NCBI RefSeq assembly: GCF_900114535.1
Contig: NZ_FOTK01000016.1
Span: 1 to 64,000 of the forward strand
From: Methylobacterium pseudosasicola
GTDB lineage: Bacteria > Pseudomonadota > Alphaproteobacteria > Rhizobiales > Beijerinckiaceae
Length of the DNA stretch: 64,000 nt
Reading direction: 5' to 3'
Shown here: positions 55,499-64,000 of the stretch, in pieces
Layout: each line of letters opens with the position of its first letter
How positions within the stretch are numbered: position 1 is the first letter of the stretch
The notes under the pieces: model-generated
Databases searched by the model: none
The model's input: the letters and a program-made list of their open reading frames with translations, nothing else
Told to the model about the DNA's origin: nothing
Program-made: the position numbers and the translations under genes

Positions 55499-56590
55499 TC
55501 AGGGGCTGAAGATCAGTACCAGGTAGACGAAGAACACCACGAGGTGCACCGCCCCCTCCAGCACGGTGGTGCGCAGGCCCGAGAAGGTCTGGGTGCTGAG
55601 GATCAGCGTCACGGCCAGCAGCGTCATCTCGGTGGGCTTCAGGCCGAGCACCACGGTCTGCCCGGTGAGCAAGCCGATGGTGAGGATCGCCGGCACGGTG
55701 AGGCCCACCGTCGAGGTGGCCGCGCCCAGGCACAGGTTGATCGCCCGCTGCAGTTCGTTGCGGGCGATGGCCTTGAGCGCCGAGATCGCCTCCGGGGTGA
55801 ACACGATCGCGGCGATGAGCACGCCGCCGAGCGCGGAGGGCGCGCCGAGGGCCGCGATGCCGTGATCGAGGATCACCGCCAGGCTTTTGGCCAGCAGCAC
55901 GATCGGCACGACGTTGGCGAGCAGCAGGATGACGTGCTTGGCGATCGCGCCGCCGGAGGTCCAACCCGCGCCGGCCTCGGCCTCCGCCTCCTCATCCGCA
56001 TCCTGGAAAAAGTCGCTGTGGCGGGTGGTCTGGATCAGCAGGAACACGCCGTAGAGCGCCAGGGTGAAGACCGAGAAGGTCACCGCCTGGAGGGTGGTCA
56101 GGGTCCCGTCGGCGGTGGAGCTGGTGAAGTTCGGGATGATCAGCGCGATGGTGGTCAGCGGGATGATCACCGACAGGAAGGCCGAAGCCCCCTGCAGGTT
56201 GTAGCTCTGCTGGTGATGGCGCAGGCCGCCCACTAGGAGCCCGAGGCCGACCACGCCGTTCAGCACGATCATCAGCACGGCAAACATCGTGTCGCGGCCG
56301 AGCGTCGGTGCCTCCTTGGCCGAGAGCATCACGGCGGAGATCAGCGCCACCTCGATGATCACGATCGACAGGGTCAGGACCAGGGTGCCGAGCGGCTCGC
56401 CGAGCCGATGGGCGAGATCCTCCGCCTTGTGGACCACCCCGAAGGCCGACCAGACGATCACCGCGAGCAGCCACGCGAATAGGCCGCCCGCGAACCAGGG
56501 CTGCGACAGGTCGCCGAGCCAGGTCTTTCCGAACCACGCGAAGGCGAGAACCGTCGCCCACGCCACCGCCAGCCGCAGGGCTCCCGTCAT
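55499..56590 (-). CDS. chaA: Ca2+/H+ (cation/proton) antiporter, ChaA/CAX type
   Basis: The 363-residue, roughly 11-helix membrane protein has two inverted repeats of the CaCA superfamily. The first alpha repeat is in GTLVLTLSIVIIEVALIS, the second in VFTPEAISALKAIARNELQRAINLCLG; the conserved Glu residues are present. An acidic loop (DADEEAEAEAGAG) joins the halves. It should extrude Ca2+ or Na+/K+ in exchange for protons. The ATG at 56590 has GGAGA upstream and is preferred to the ATG at 56635. Its stop abuts the convergent reductase gene. Confidence 0.9.
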   Translation of the reverse strand: MTGALRLAVAWATVLAFAWFGKTWLGDLSQPWFAGGLFAWLLAVIVWSAFGVVHKAEDLAHRLGEPLGTLVLTLSIVIIEVALISAVMLSAKEAPTLGRDTMFAVLMIVLNGVVGLGLLVGGLRHHQQSYNLQGASAFLSVIIPLTTIALIIPNFTSSTADGTLTTLQAVTFSVFTLALYGVFLLIQTTRHSDFFQDADEEAEAEAGAGWTSGGAIAKHVILLLANVVPIVLLAKSLAVILDHGIAALGAPSALGGVLIAAIVFTPEAISALKAIARNELQRAINLCLGAATSTVGLTVPAILTIGLLTGQTVVLGLKPTEMTLLAVTLILSTQTFSGLRTTVLEGAVHLVVFFVYLVLIFSP

Positions 56591-56821
56591 GGTCTTGGTC
56601 GTCTCCGCTCGGATCGCCTTGCGGCGCCAATGCATAAAGTCAGGCCGTGTCTTACGTCAGACGATCGGCAAGGCCAGGGTTGCCGGAGCGCGACCGGCAT
56701 TTTGACGTGGACGGCGCCCGCTCGCCCCGCCGGTGTGAGCCCGCGCAACCGGCCCATGCCGTGGCGGGAGTGGTCAGCCGGCTCGGTTGGCGCTACCATC
56801 CGGTGACCCGAATAAAGTCCG

Positions 56822-58660
56822 GTGCCTGATTCCGCCGCGCGATGGCGCGCTGCCGGGCGCGGCGCGGCCGTTGAGAGTTTCCGTAACTTGCCTTTCCCGA
56901 TACTGCCCGCCCCCCTCGCGCGGGCCCTGTCCGAGCGCGGCTACGCCGATCCCACCCCGGTCCAGGCCGCGGTGCTGGAGGCGGCCGCCGGCGCCCGCGA
57001 CCTCCTCGTCTCCGCCCAGACCGGCTCCGGCAAGACCGTGGCCTACGGTCTCGCCATGGCCAACATGCTCATCGGCCCGGAAGCGGGTGAGGCCGAGATG
57101 CTGCCACCCCCCGGCCGGCCGCTCGCCCTGGTGATCGCCCCGACCCGGGAGCTGGCGCTCCAGGTCCAGCGCGAGCTGCTCTGGCTCTATGCTCCGGCTG
57201 GCGGCCGCGTCACCGCCTGCGTCGGCGGCATGGATCCCCGCCGGGAGGCCCGGATGCTGGCCGACGGCACCCATATCGTGGTCGGCACCCCGGGCCGCCT
57301 GCGCGACCATCTCGAGCGCCGCAACCTCGACCCGACCGGCCTGCGCGCCGTGGTGCTCGACGAGGCCGACGAGATGCTCGATCTCGGCTTCCGCGAGGAT
57401 ATCGAGTTCATCCTCTCGGCCACCCCGCCGGAGCGGGCGACCTATCTGTTCTCCGCGACCCTGCCCAAGGCGATCGAGGCCCTGGCTGAGCGCTACCAGC
57501 GCAATGCCCTGCGGCTGGCGATCAAGGGCGAGAGCAAGGGCCACGCCGACATCGCTTACCGGGCGGTGCGGATCATGCCCCGGGAGACCGAGCACGTGGT
57601 GCTCAACCTCCTGCGCGAGGCCGATGCCCCGACCGCGATCGTCTTCTGCAACACCCGCAACGCCGTGCGCCATCTCCAGGCGAGCCTGACCGAGCGCGGC
57701 TTCTCGGTGGTCGCGCTCTCGGGTGAGCTCGGCCAGGGTGAGCGCAACGCCGCCCTCCAGGCGCTGCGCGACGGCCGCGCCCGGGTCTGCGTCGCCACGG
57801 ACGTGGCCGCCCGCGGCATCGATCTGCCCTCGCTCAGCCTCGTGATCCACGCTGACCTGCCGCACGATGCCGAGGTGCTCCAGCACCGCAGTGGGCGTAC
57901 CGGCCGCGCCGGTCGCAAGGGCACCTCGGTGCTGCTGATCCCGAATTCCCGGCGCCGCCGGGCCGAACAGATGTTCGCCATCGCCAAGGTCAGCCCGGAC
58001 TGGTCCGGCCCGCCCTCGGCCGACGACATCCGGAAGCTCGACGGCGAGCGCATGCTCTCCGACCCGCTCTTCTCCGAGCCGCCGGCCGAGGAGGATGTCG
58101 CGCTGGCTGGCGCCCTGCTCGCCGGCAAGACCCCGGAAGAGCTCGCCGCCCTGCTGGCCCGGGTCTACCGCACCCGCCTGCCGGCCCCGGAGGAGGTCAG
58201 CGATCCGGGCGAGGGCCGCGCCCCCCGCGGCGTCAGCGAGCGCCCGCCCTACGACCCGATGAACCCCGAGCAGATCGCCGCCCTTGGGCCGGCGGTGTGG
58301 TTCCGACTCAATCTCGGCCGGCGCGACAATGCCGATCCGCGCCGCCTGCTGCCGATGCTCACCCGTCGCGGCGGCATCGGCCGTCAGGAGATCGGGGCGA
58401 TCCGGATCTTCGATCGGGAGACCAAGTTCGAGATCCGCGGCAACGCCGCCGCGCGTTTTGCCGAGGCCTTCGCTCGCAACGGCTCGCCGGAGATCCAGGT
58501 CGAGGCGCTGGCGGGGGACGCGGCCCCGGCCGAGCGCAAGGGCAATCCGGGCGGTCCGAAGGGCTTTGCCAGCCCGCGCGCCGGCAAACACCAGCGGCAC
58601 GCCGAGCGGTCCGGCCCCCGGCCCGACCACAAGCCGGGCCGGAACACCGGCCGCAGCTGA
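56822..58660 (+). CDS. DEAD-box RNA helicase with DbpA-type RNA-binding tail
   Basis: ATP-dependent RNA helicase of 612 residues. Motifs in order: Q motif TPVQAAVLEAA, motif I AQTGSGKT, Ia PTRELALQ, II VLDEADEML (about 178-186), III SAT, IV IVFCNTRN, V ATDVAARGID and VI HRSGRTGRAGRKG. The C terminus carries a DbpA RNA-binding domain (about 480-565, GGIGRQEIGAIRIFDRETKFEI in part) and a basic tail (GPRPDHKPGRNTGRS). The family remodels ribosomal or structured mRNA. The GTG at 56822 is used. A bidirectional terminator follows. Confidence 0.94.
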   Translation: MPDSAARWRAAGRGAAVESFRNLPFPILPAPLARALSERGYADPTPVQAAVLEAAAGARDLLVSAQTGSGKTVAYGLAMANMLIGPEAGEAEMLPPPGRPLALVIAPTRELALQVQRELLWLYAPAGGRVTACVGGMDPRREARMLADGTHIVVGTPGRLRDHLERRNLDPTGLRAVVLDEADEMLDLGFREDIEFILSATPPERATYLFSATLPKAIEALAERYQRNALRLAIKGESKGHADIAYRAVRIMPRETEHVVLNLLREADAPTAIVFCNTRNAVRHLQASLTERGFSVVALSGELGQGERNAALQALRDGRARVCVATDVAARGIDLPSLSLVIHADLPHDAEVLQHRSGRTGRAGRKGTSVLLIPNSRRRRAEQMFAIAKVSPDWSGPPSADDIRKLDGERMLSDPLFSEPPAEEDVALAGALLAGKTPEELAALLARVYRTRLPAPEEVSDPGEGRAPRGVSERPPYDPMNPEQIAALGPAVWFRLNLGRRDNADPRRLLPMLTRRGGIGRQEIGAIRIFDRETKFEIRGNAAARFAEAFARNGSPEIQVEALAGDAAPAERKGNPGGPKGFASPRAGKHQRHAERSGPRPDHKPGRNTGRS

Positions 58661-58662
58661 TC

Positions 58663-58722
58663 TTTTTTGGGATCATCCCCGGGGGCATCTTTCCCCCGGG
58701 GGGGTAATCTCAAAAAACCTTT
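58663..58722. terminator. Bidirectional intrinsic terminator
   Basis: A G/C palindrome (CCCCGGGGG ... CCCCCGGGG, 58676-58707) is flanked by TTTTTT on the left (58665-58670) and AAAAAA on the right (58714-58719), with GGGA/TCTC pairing outward. Read in either direction it gives a hairpin then a U-run, serving both the helicase gene and the convergent gene at 58710. Confidence 0.75.
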
Positions 58723-59585
58723 TTGACGGCGTCACCCAGTGCGTCGACGCTCTCCCTCAGCTTCCGTCCGGCAGGCGCCAGGGACGGGAGCTTGATGCCG
58801 AGCACTTCGGTTTCCTCGTCGGCCGGCTCCGCCTGCGCGACCGTCGCGGCGGCGGCGCCCGGTTTGGCGGCCTCCGCGGTCTTCCCGGCAGCGGGCGGCT
58901 TGCGCGCGGCCACGACCTTCCGAGCAGCCTTCTCGGGCGAAGTCGCGGCAGGCGTGGCGGGTACGGCGGCGACCGGCTTCGGCGCGGGTACTGCGGACGG
59001 CTCCACGACATCGCGGGCCCGAACGGTTTCCGAAGCGCGCGGCGGCTGCAAAGCGGCCGTGCGGGCTGGAGGCAGCGGCACCACGACCTGACGGGGCGCG
59101 GCGATCGGGTTCACCGGGATCGGCGTCGGGATCTTTTGGGTCGGCGCCTCGGGGACGGCCACGCTCTTCGCGGGCGGCGGCGGGGCGGCGGGCGCGGCCT
59201 TCGCCGGAGCGGGAACGGCCGGACTGGCAGCGGCCGGCGCTGCAACCGGCACGAACGCATCCGGCAGCACCGCCATGCGCAGGCTCGGCTTTTCCGGCTC
59301 GGCGGGTTTCGTCGCGACGGGCGCCGCCGGCGCGATCCCGGCGACGACAGGCAGGCCGTCCTTCAGCTCGGGCCAGTCCGCGGCGCGGCTCACCGGCGCG
59401 CGCTTGATCGGCGTGGGGGCTGCAAGGCCGGCCATCAGGGTCGAGGCGGCGACGCCGAAGCCCGCGAGGGCGCCCGCGCCGGCCAGCCCGATCAGGACGA
59501 GCCGCAGGCTGGGCTTGCGCGCGGGGGACGACTCCTGGAGCCGATGCGGTCTGGTATCGGACGGGTCCAGGGCGAGATCGATCAT
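58710..59585 (-). CDS. Single-pass membrane protein with long Ala/Pro-rich periplasmic part
   Basis: The 291-residue product starts with a short polar cytoplasmic part and one membrane helix (LRLVLIGLAGAGALAGFGVAAS in part, about 28-50). About 200 residues of Ala/Pro/Val/Lys-rich sequence follow, resembling TonB- or SPOR-type spacers, then a short conserved end (EVLGIKLPSLAPAGRKLRESVDALGDAVKKVF in part). It has no enzymatic motif. It probably spans part of the periplasm, perhaps linking membrane to cell wall. The start is the ATG at 59585; the extreme low complexity makes homology weak. Confidence 0.65.
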   Translation of the reverse strand: MIDLALDPSDTRPHRLQESSPARKPSLRLVLIGLAGAGALAGFGVAASTLMAGLAAPTPIKRAPVSRAADWPELKDGLPVVAGIAPAAPVATKPAEPEKPSLRMAVLPDAFVPVAAPAAASPAVPAPAKAAPAAPPPPAKSVAVPEAPTQKIPTPIPVNPIAAPRQVVVPLPPARTAALQPPRASETVRARDVVEPSAVPAPKPVAAVPATPAATSPEKAARKVVAARKPPAAGKTAEAAKPGAAAATVAQAEPADEETEVLGIKLPSLAPAGRKLRESVDALGDAVKKVF

Positions 59586-59845
59586 GGTCCGGGGTCTCTA
59601 GACACGATGCACGACGCGCGCGACCGGGCTCCCCATGACCGGCCGCCTCTCTCCGTTATTCGGAGATGGGTCGACTCTAGAGTCGATAGAGGAACCGCAA
59701 TACGGCGCAAAGATGTCGGCTCGAATTGCGTGCCCGGCCAGTCGAGGATCGGCTATCCACAAGATAAGCCGAAGCCGCTTAAGAATCCGTCATCGGTTCC
59801 ACCTCCGCGGGCCAGCTCGGCCGCCCTTTCGCGCCGGCCCGAGGC

Positions 59846-61321
59846 ATGGACTTCGGCGATAGGCCCGCTATGCGTCTGCCCGTGGATACGACACCGACCC
59901 TGCTCCCGAAGCCCGCGGCGGCGCCGAACGGCCGCGGCGCCGGCTTTCGGCCCTGGTCCGAGTGGTCGACCCGGGCGCGGCTCGTCGCCGTGGTGCTGTT
60001 CATCGACGCGCTGGCGGCCCTGATCTCCTGTGGGGTGATCGTGCTCAACGCCCGCAATGCCGTGCGGGTCGAGACCCGCGCCTCGCTCGCCACCGTCGAG
60101 TCCCTGGTCGCCGACACGATCCGCCTGTCCGACACGGCCTCGCCTGATACCCTACTCCAGACCCTGGACTTGCGCTTCAAGGTCTTGCGTCACGTCCGAG
60201 TGGCGGTGCTCGAACCGGACGGCGATCAGGTCGGCAAGCCGATGCCCCCGCACAAGTCCGAGCGCGAGGCGCCGCGCTGGTTCGCCGACCTGATCATGCC
60301 GCCGATCGAGCGCCACACCCTGCCGATCGTGGTGAACGGCCAGACGCTCGGCACCGCGCAGATCACCACCCAGCCGATGGACGAGATCGACGAGATCTGG
60401 GGCTATGCAAGGGCGCTCTCGATGACCACCCTGGCGATCAACGCCGCGATGCTGATCGCCCTCTATCTCGCGCTGGGCCGCATCCTGGCGCCGCTGCAGC
60501 GGCTGGGCGACGGCCTGACGCAGCTGGAGCATCACGATTACACCGCGCGCCTAGACACGCCGGGCGCCCGCGAGCTGGCGGTGATCGCCGAGCGGTTCAA
60601 CAAGGTCGCCGAGGCCTTGAGCGAGGTGCGCGGCGCCAACGGCCGGCTCAACCGCCAGCTGCTCACCGCCCAGGACGACGAGCGCCGCCGCACCGCGCTC
60701 GAACTGCACGACGAGTTCGGCCCCTGCCTGTTCGCCCTGGAGGCCAACGCCGCCTCCATCGCACGGATCGCCTCCGGCCCGGCCGAGCCTAGTCGCGAAA
60801 AGCTCGCCGCCCGGGCTGCCGAGATCAGCGCCATCGTCGGGCAGGTCCAGACCGTCAACCGGGAATTGCTGAACCGCCTGCGCCCTCACGGCCTCGGCCA
60901 GGCGCCGCTCGCCACCTGCCTCGACCTGCTGCTGCGCGGCTTCGGCCAGCGGCATCCCGGCACCACCTTCGTCGGAAAGTTCGACGGCCTGGCCCGGGGC
61001 TACGGCGACCTCGTGGACCTCACGGTGTTTCGCTGCGTGCAGGAGAGCGCCACCAACGCCGTGCGCCACGGCGGCGCCACCCGGGTCGAGGCCGAGGCCA
61101 TGGAGGCGGACGGGAACCTTCGCGTCACGATCCGCGACGACGGCAGCGGAATCCCGCCCGAACACCGTACCGGGCTCGGTCTGTCGGGGATGCGCGAGCG
61201 TGTCGAGGCGCTGGATGGTACCTTCGCCCTTGACAATGACGGCCCCGGCGCAATCGTCCGGATCACGATCCCCGTTCCGCCGGAGCGGGGCGACGAGAAC
61301 AACAACGCGCCGAGCGCATGA
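59846..61321 (+). CDS. Sensor histidine kinase, NarX/HisKA_3 type
   Basis: The 491-residue protein has an Ala/Pro-rich N terminus, two membrane helices (about 46-68 and 191-211) around a periplasmic domain of about 120 residues, a HAMP linker and a HisKA_3 dimerisation domain. The phosphorylated His288 is in TALELHDEFGPCLFALE. The ATPase part has N-box CVQESATNAVRHGGA and G-box RDDGSGIPP with GLGLSGMRERVEAL. It is the cognate partner of the next gene (ATGA overlap). The signal is unknown; the family includes nitrate and redox sensors. Confidence 0.93.
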   Translation: MDFGDRPAMRLPVDTTPTLLPKPAAAPNGRGAGFRPWSEWSTRARLVAVVLFIDALAALISCGVIVLNARNAVRVETRASLATVESLVADTIRLSDTASPDTLLQTLDLRFKVLRHVRVAVLEPDGDQVGKPMPPHKSEREAPRWFADLIMPPIERHTLPIVVNGQTLGTAQITTQPMDEIDEIWGYARALSMTTLAINAAMLIALYLALGRILAPLQRLGDGLTQLEHHDYTARLDTPGARELAVIAERFNKVAEALSEVRGANGRLNRQLLTAQDDERRRTALELHDEFGPCLFALEANAASIARIASGPAEPSREKLAARAAEISAIVGQVQTVNRELLNRLRPHGLGQAPLATCLDLLLRGFGQRHPGTTFVGKFDGLARGYGDLVDLTVFRCVQESATNAVRHGGATRVEAEAMEADGNLRVTIRDDGSGIPPEHRTGLGLSGMRERVEALDGTFALDNDGPGAIVRITIPVPPERGDENNNAPSA

Positions 61322-61992
61322 ACGCCATCGCCTCCCAGATCGACGCCGCCGCCACACGTCTGCCGGTCCTCGTGATCGACGATCACCCGATTGTCCTCCA
61401 GGGCTGTCGACGGGTCCTTGAGGATTCCGGGGTCGAGACCATTGCGGAGGCGACCACGGTGGTCGGCGGCTACCGGATCTTCCACCGGCTGCGGCCGCCG
61501 GTGGTGATCTGCGACCTGACCTTCCAGGGCAGCGGCATGGCCGGGCTCGGCCTGATCCGCCGCATCCGCGCAGTCGCGCCGGAGACGCGCATCCTGGTCT
61601 TCAGCATGCACAACGACCCGGTGATCGTCGCGCGGGCGCTGGAGGCCGGGGCTCTGGGCTACGTGCTGAAGGACCACGCCTCGGCCGAGCTGTTCGAGGC
61701 GTTCGGCAAGGTCCGGATCGGCGAGGTCTATCTCGACCGCCGGCTCGCCACCGAGGTGGCGATGCTGCGCGCCGACGCCCGGCGCACCCCGGAATCCCAG
61801 CTCACCCCCCGCGAGCAGCAGATCCTGGCGCGGCTCGCGCAGGGCCGCTCCTACGGCGCCATCGCGGCCGACCTGTCGGTGAGCTACAAGACCGTCACCA
61901 ATGCCTGCTCGCAGATGCGCCAGAAGCTCGGCGTGCGGACGCTCGCGGAGCTGATCCACGTGGCCGTCACGCACGCCCAGCGGCAGGGGTAG
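61318..61992 (+). CDS. NarL/LuxR-family response regulator
   Basis: The 224-residue regulator has a receiver domain with Asp66 in VVICDLTFQGSGM, VFSMHNDPVIVARALEAGALGYVLKDHA (in part), and a LuxR-type helix-turn-helix near the C terminus (LTPREQQILARLAQG, SYGAIAADLSVSYKTVTNA). Its ATG overlaps the kinase stop (ATGA). It would control nearby or distant genes on phosphorylation; the following tenA and DJ-1 genes are natural candidates as co-transcribed or regulated partners. Confidence 0.93.
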   Translation: MNAIASQIDAAATRLPVLVIDDHPIVLQGCRRVLEDSGVETIAEATTVVGGYRIFHRLRPPVVICDLTFQGSGMAGLGLIRRIRAVAPETRILVFSMHNDPVIVARALEAGALGYVLKDHASAELFEAFGKVRIGEVYLDRRLATEVAMLRADARRTPESQLTPREQQILARLAQGRSYGAIAADLSVSYKTVTNACSQMRQKLGVRTLAELIHVAVTHAQRQG

Positions 61993-62019
61993 TTTGAGCG
62001 ACCGGAGAGGGAAGTCCCT

Positions 62020-62706
62020 TTGACCGACGGTGACGGTGGCCCGAATGCCTTCTCGCAGGCGGCCTGGGTGCGCAACGCGGCGGCCTACGAGACCATCCGG
62101 ACGATGCCGTTCAACGCGGAACTCGGCGCCGGCACGCTGCGGCAGGACAGGTTCCGCCACTACATCGTCCAGGACGCCCATTACCTCATCGGCTTCGGCC
62201 GGGCGCTGAGCCTCGCCGCCGCGAAGGCCCCGGACCCGGACGGGATCGTCCAGTTTTCCCGCGCCGCGCAGGACGCCATCGTGGTCGAGCGCGCGCTTCA
62301 TGGCGGCTTCTTCCGCGATTACGGGATTGGCCCGGAGACGTTTGCGGGCACGCCGCTGACGCCCGCCTGCCACCACTACGTGTCCTACCTGCTCGCCGCG
62401 GCCTATGCCGAGCCGTTCGAGGTGCTGTGCGCGGCCCTGCTGCCGTGCTTCTGGATCTACAAGGCGGTGGGCGACGACATCTTCGCCCGGGCGGTCCCGG
62501 ATAATCCCTACCGCGCCTGGATCGACACCTATGCCGGCGACGAGTTTGCCGCGGCGGTGTCCGGCATGATCGCCGCCACCGACCGGGCCGCTGAGCAGGC
62601 CTCGCCGAGTGCGCGTGCGCGCATGCACGACGCCTTCACGCAGGCGACGCGGCTCGAATGGCTGTTCTGGGACAGCGCCTACCGGGACGCGGCGTGGCCG
62701 CTGTGA
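62020..62706 (+). CDS. tenA: TenA-family protein (aminopyrimidine aminohydrolase / thiaminase II)
   Basis: All-helical, 228 residues, TenA/THI-4 fold. The active-site Cys117 is in TPACHHYVSYLL, Asp52 in YIVQDAHYLIGF, and the Glu near 215 in RLEWLFWDSAY. The enzyme salvages aminopyrimidine from degraded thiamine in most bacteria. The start is a TTG at 62020 with a strong GGAGAGGGAAG site. It follows the response regulator by 27 bases, unusual for thiamine salvage, and no thiamine riboswitch or other thi gene is seen. Confidence 0.9.
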   Translation: MTDGDGGPNAFSQAAWVRNAAAYETIRTMPFNAELGAGTLRQDRFRHYIVQDAHYLIGFGRALSLAAAKAPDPDGIVQFSRAAQDAIVVERALHGGFFRDYGIGPETFAGTPLTPACHHYVSYLLAAAYAEPFEVLCAALLPCFWIYKAVGDDIFARAVPDNPYRAWIDTYAGDEFAAAVSGMIAATDRAAEQASPSARARMHDAFTQATRLEWLFWDSAYRDAAWPL

Positions 62707-62722
62707 CCCGCCCGGCCGGGGC

Positions 62723-63505
62723 GTGACGCCGCCCGACCTCAGCCGAAGGGCCCTCATCGCGGCCGGCGTGGCCGCCGCCGCGTTCGGGCCGGTCCGCTCC
62801 GCGGCGGGCACCGAGCCGGGCCCGATCCCGCAGGACCGTCCGGTACGGATCGCCATGATCCTGTATCCGGGCATGACCGCCCTCGACGTGGTCGGCCCGC
62901 AGGCGCTGCTCGCCGGCCTCGCCCCCGGCAGCCTGTATTGCGTCTCAGAGGCCGAAGGTCCCGTCGCCAGCGATACGGGCCTGAGCCTCGTGGCGACGCA
63001 CGCCTTCGCGGCCTGCCCGCCCGATCTCGATGTCCTGTTCGTCCCGGGCGGCGACGGCACGCCGGCGCAGATGCGCGATGCGGCGCTGCTCGCCTTCCTG
63101 CGTGACCGCGCCGCTCGTGCCACCTGGGTGACGAGCGTCTGCACCGGCTCGCTGATCCTCGGCGCAGCCGGTCTGCTGAGGGGCTACCGCGCCACCTCGC
63201 ATTGGTGCGTGCGCGACGCGGTGCTGCCGCTGCTCGGCGCTACGCCGGTCGCCGAGCGCGTGGTGTTCGACCGCAACCGGGTCACGGGCGCCGGCATCTC
63301 GGCCGGGCTCGATCTGGCTTTGGCGCTCGCCGCCCGCCTGCGCGGCCCCGACTACGCCCGCACTGCGCAACTCGTCGCCGAATATGCCCCGGAGCCGCCC
63401 TTCCAGGCCGGGACCCCCGCACAGGCCGACCCGGCGATCGTCCGCGCGGCGGACGCGATCCTGGCGCCCCTGGTCGCGGGGGCGACCGCGGCGGCTAGAT
63501 CCTGA
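62723..63505 (+). CDS. DJ-1/PfpI-family protein with Tat signal (isonitrile hydratase-like)
   Basis: The 260-residue product starts with a twin-arginine signal peptide (SRRALIAAGVAAAAFG) and is probably exported folded. The DJ-1/PfpI core has IAMILYPGMTALDVVGPQALL (in part; Asp55), FVPGGDG and the nucleophile elbow VTSVCTGSLILGAAGLL (Cys140), then the SHWC and ISAGLDLALALA segments. The layout matches isonitrile hydratase InhA. Without isonitrile genes nearby, the substrate is unproven. It starts 16 bases after tenA. Confidence 0.88.
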   Translation: MTPPDLSRRALIAAGVAAAAFGPVRSAAGTEPGPIPQDRPVRIAMILYPGMTALDVVGPQALLAGLAPGSLYCVSEAEGPVASDTGLSLVATHAFAACPPDLDVLFVPGGDGTPAQMRDAALLAFLRDRAARATWVTSVCTGSLILGAAGLLRGYRATSHWCVRDAVLPLLGATPVAERVVFDRNRVTGAGISAGLDLALALAARLRGPDYARTAQLVAEYAPEPPFQAGTPAQADPAIVRAADAILAPLVAGATAAARS

Positions 63506-63603
63506 TCGATGCACCAATGCCACGCTTCACGTCCACGTGATGCGCCGTCCTTGACGGCGGGGCGCCCGGACCGAACTGTGCGGCAGGAACTCCCGGAGCC
63601 GAC

Positions 63604-64000
63604 ATGTCCCTGATCGCACGCCTGCGTGCCTACGCGACCGAGGCCCTCGGCGTCGGCGAGTCCGAGCCGGTGGACGACACCCATCTGGCCGCCACCGCGC
63701 TCCTGGTGCACGTGGCCAGGGTCGACGGCATCCTGGCGCCCGCTGAGAGCGAGCGCCTGTCCCGGATCGTGCAGGGCCGCTACGCCGAGGGACCGGACGC
63801 CGCCCGGGCGCTGATCGCGCGCGCCACCGCGGTGGATGCCGAGACCCGCGACCTCGCGAGCCTGGTCGAGATGATCCCGCACGAGGCCAACGCGGCCGAG
63901 CGCCAGGACCTCCTGACCATGGCCTGGTCGGTCGCCGCCGCGGACGGAAGCGTGGACGAGTTCGAAGAGGCGCTGGTCGAGCGTCTCGGCCGGCTGCTCG
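63604..64000 (+). CDS. TerB-domain protein, 3' end outside window
   Basis: An ATG at 63604 opens a frame that runs off the window end after 132 codons. The product starts MSLIARLRAYATEALG and contains the TerB-type segments ATALLVHVARVDGILAPAESE and LLTMAWSVAAADGSVDEFEEALVERL (in part). The acidic Asp/Glu residues of both repeats (VDGILAPAE, ADGSVDEFEE) are those that bind metal in TerB-like domains. The family is linked to tellurite resistance and stress but is widespread. No other ter genes are visible. Confidence 0.8.
   Translation, partial: MSLIARLRAYATEALGVGESEPVDDTHLAATALLVHVARVDGILAPAESERLSRIVQGRYAEGPDAARALIARATAVDAETRDLASLVEMIPHEANAAERQDLLTMAWSVAAADGSVDEFEEALVERLGRLL

Noticed and set aside
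62000..62020. Thiamine (TPP) riboswitch before tenA
   Set aside because: The gap from the response regulator is only 27 bases, too short for a THI element, and no CUGAGA motif is seen.

Overview
The window is a 64 kb stretch of very GC-rich chromosomal DNA. Protein sequence, gene order (pyrH-frr-cdsA-dxr ... rseP-bamA-lpxD-fabZ-lpxA-lpxI-lpxB) and HWE-type sensor kinases all point to an alphaproteobacterium of the Rhizobiales. Methylobacterium or a close relative is the likeliest source; that genus call rests on overall resemblance, not on a diagnostic gene.

Layout. Positions 1-950 hold the end of an IS110-type transposase and repeat-rich DNA. 978-2692 is a two-gene minus-strand unit (metallophosphoesterase, diacylglycerol-kinase-like). 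2853-18900 is the housekeeping envelope block: UMP kinase, ribosome recycling factor, CDP-diglyceride synthase, DXP reductoisomerase, then RseP, BamA and lipid A genes ending in lpxB. Two things are unusual here. uppS is absent between frr and cdsA, and a TetR-regulated EmrAB-like efflux pair sits between dxr and rseP, with two matching 19-bp palindromes in its divergent promoter.

19088-23781 carries an anchored protein of unknown role, a 2-oxoglutarate/Fe(II) oxygenase, two small secreted proteins and a BacA/YddA-type ABC exporter. 23861-26340 is edd-eda (Entner-Doudoroff), followed by a periplasmic asparaginase. 28487-34644 is a minus-strand run: acyltransferase 3, a tandemly duplicated DUF606 protein, an ArsB-type permease, a second metallophosphoesterase and an MFS transporter; the last four look co-transcribed. 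34790-39416 is a signalling island (sigma-54 response regulator, its sensor kinase, a lone Hpt protein, an HWE kinase). UbiB follows.

41722-46283 is a divergent catabolic cluster: FMN-dependent 2-hydroxyacid oxidase, uronate-dehydrogenase-like enzyme and a binding protein without signal peptide on one side; an Asp/Glu-racemase-fold protein and a hydroxypyruvate-isomerase-like protein on the other. A LacI-type palindrome lies between them. It looks like an uncharacterised sugar-acid pathway and is the best candidate for new biology here. The remainder holds a TonB-dependent siderophore receptor, an aminotransferase/2-hydroxyacid dehydrogenase pair, an amino-acid binding protein, infA, a DMT exporter, a sulfite-oxidase-like molybdoprotein paired with an FAD reductase, a Ca2+/H+ antiporter, a DEAD-box helicase, a NarX/NarL-type two-component pair followed by TenA and a Tat-exported DJ-1/PfpI protein, and a TerB-domain gene cut by the window end.

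Four families of intergenic inverted repeats are scattered through the window. I saw no rRNA, tRNA or CRISPR array.
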